Below, piece by piece: positions 4,096 to 5,234 of a DNA stretch of 5,234 nt; position 1 is the first letter of the stretch; each line of letters begins with the position of its first letter. Made by a program: the position numbers and the translations under genes. The stretch lies in assembly GCA_900552755.1 (NCBI GenBank), contig USAY01000125.1, forward strand, positions 1-5,234, written 5' to 3'. The notes below the pieces were generated by a model. The model saw only the letters and a program-made list of their open reading frames with translations. It was not told the DNA's origin and made no database searches. This DNA is from an uncultured Collinsella sp. (lineage in GTDB: Bacteria; Actinomycetota; Coriobacteriia; Coriobacteriales; Coriobacteriaceae).

Positions 4096-5234
4096 TTAGT
4101 TGTTCTTGGTCAGGCGCTCGACGTCGTGGGCGATCATGTATTCCTCGTCGGTGGGGATGACCATGACCGTGACGGCGGAACCGGCGGCGCTGATGACCTG
4201 CGGGCCGTTGCCCACGGCCTCGCGGTTCTTGTTGTTGTCGATGCGTACGCCCAGCCACTCAAAGCAGTCGCAGAAGGCCTTGCGGATCGACCAGTCGTTC
4301 TCGCCGATGCCGGCGGTAAAGGTGATGGTGTCCACGCCCGCCATGGAAGCGATCATGGAGCCGGCCTGCTGCATGGCCTTGTAGGCGAACATATCGAAGG
4401 CGAGCAGGCAGCGCTCGTCGCCCTCAGAGGCGCGTGTACGGATGTCGCGGGCGTCGTTGGAGATGCCCGAGATGGCAAGCAGGCCAGACTGCTTGTTCAT
4501 CATGTCATCGACTTCCTGATAGCTGTATCCGCCCTCGCGCTGAAGATAGCACACGGTGGCCGGGTCGATGGAACCGCAACGGGTACCCATCATCAGACCG
4601 TCAAGCGGCGTGAGGCCCATCGTGGTGTCGCGGCACACGCCGTCCTCGATAGCAGCAAGCGAAGCACCGTTACCCAAATGGCACGAAAGCAGACGGTGGC
4701 AGCGCGAACCCAGGATCTCCTTGGCCATCATCCACTCATAGCGGTGGCTCGTGCCGTGAGCGCCGTACTTGCGCACGTGGTACTTGTCGCACACGTCCTT
4801 GGGCAGCGCGTAGGTATAGGCGACCTCGGGCATGGTCATGTGGAACGAGGTGTCGAAGACCGCCACGTTGGGCAGCTCCGGATACTTCTCACGGCAATAC
4901 TCAATCGCCGCGGCCTCGCCGTAGTTGTGCAGCGGGGCGAGCGGGGCCACCTCGAGAATCTTGGCCATAACCTCGTCGTCGACAACTGCGGAATCATCGA
5001 AGTGCCAGCCGCCCTGAACGATACGATGACCAATGCCATCAATCGTAAAGTCGGTCTTCTCAAGCTCCTCGAGCACGCGAGCGATAGCAGAGCGATGATC
5101 GGGGAAAGGGACCTCCTCGGTCTGCTTGGCGCCACCGTTCTCGGAGTGGCCAAAGATGCCCATGTCCGAACCGATACGTTCGCAGTTGCCCTTGGCGAAA
5201 ACCTCGCGGGTATCGGTATCCAAAAGCTGATATT
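4096..5234 (-). CDS. ackA: Acetate kinase, N-terminus cut by the window edge
   Basis: Makes acetate and ATP from acetyl phosphate and ADP (reversible) in the cytoplasm, the partner of Pta. About 378 residues are visible, beginning YQLLDTDT. The family N-terminus with its Asn and Ser phosphate-binding residues, roughly 14 residues, lies beyond 5234, so no start is in the window; full length would be near 392 aa, normal for AckA. Motifs in order: IGHRIVQGG (active-site Arg), APLHN (His), VAVFDTSFHMTMPE (catalytic Asp), KYGAHGTSHRY (His), LSCHLGNGASL, MGTRCGSIDPA (Arg), the ASKHA-type TFTAGIGEN at about 4300-4326, and IPTDEE near the C-terminus (metal-ligand Glu). Small departures: HRVVHGG reads HRIVQGG, and LHNPAN reads LHNYGE. 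It ends with TAA followed by a strong terminator and converges on pta instead of sharing an operon with it. Confidence 0.96.
   Translation of the reverse strand, partial: YQLLDTDTREVFAKGNCERIGSDMGIFGHSENGGAKQTEEVPFPDHRSAIARVLEELEKTDFTIDGIGHRIVQGGWHFDDSAVVDDEVMAKILEVAPLAPLHNYGEAAAIEYCREKYPELPNVAVFDTSFHMTMPEVAYTYALPKDVCDKYHVRKYGAHGTSHRYEWMMAKEILGSRCHRLLSCHLGNGASLAAIEDGVCRDTTMGLTPLDGLMMGTRCGSIDPATVCYLQREGGYSYQEVDDMMNKQSGLLAISGISNDARDIRTRASEGDERCLLAFDMFAYKAMQQAGSMIASMAGVDTITFTAGIGENDWSIRKAFCDCFEWLGVRIDNNKNREAVGNGPQVISAAGSAVTVMVIPTDEEYMIAHDVERLTKNN

Noticed and set aside
3767..4160. Two open frames in the pta-ackA spacer starting at GTG 3767 and TTG 3816
   Set aside because: They have non-ATG starts without ribosome binding sites and cover inverted-repeat DNA. 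The longer one crosses the ackA terminator into antisense of ackA. I match them to no family and think they are repeat DNA that happens to be open.

Overview
The window looks like chromosomal DNA of a GC-rich anaerobe or facultative fermenter. The strong G/C bias at third codon positions, the short single-domain phosphotransacetylase (326 aa) and the style of the acetate kinase and UDP-galactopyranose mutase suggest a Coriobacteriia member, perhaps Collinsella-like. This placement is an inference from protein style, not a search result. Four protein genes can be supported, and no tRNA, rRNA, CRISPR array or transposase gene was seen.

Left part (1-2333, minus strand): a two-gene surface-glycan unit. 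glf (UDP-galactopyranose mutase) comes first, and a family-2 glycosyltransferase overlaps its stop codon. Glf would supply UDP-galactofuranose, and the glycosyltransferase probably works on the same polymer, although its sugar is not readable from sequence. A 10-bp hairpin without a U-tract lies beyond the glycosyltransferase, near the window edge.

Middle (2334-2564): a 231-bp divergent control region between glf and pta. It holds two TATAAT hexamers facing opposite ways, which form an inverted repeat, plus several short perfect inverted repeats. One is a terminator-like hairpin just before the glf ribosome binding site. Another is a 10-bp hairpin in the pta leader.

Right part (2565-5234): pta on the plus strand and ackA on the minus strand (its N-terminus lies outside the window) point towards each other. 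Together Pta and AckA convert acetyl-CoA to acetate and make ATP. They are usually co-directional neighbours, so the convergent layout is notable.

The roughly 550 bp between pta and ackA is the most unusual part. Next to pta is a nested palindrome with perfect 28-bp arms around a second 15+5-bp hairpin. Next to ackA is a normal intrinsic terminator with a U5 tract. Between them is a non-coding stretch with an array of six degenerate copies of a 17-bp motif (consensus SCGGAAANYNCRTCCCA) in mixed orientation, bracketed by a perfect 12-bp inverted repeat. This array is the best candidate for something undescribed in the window.
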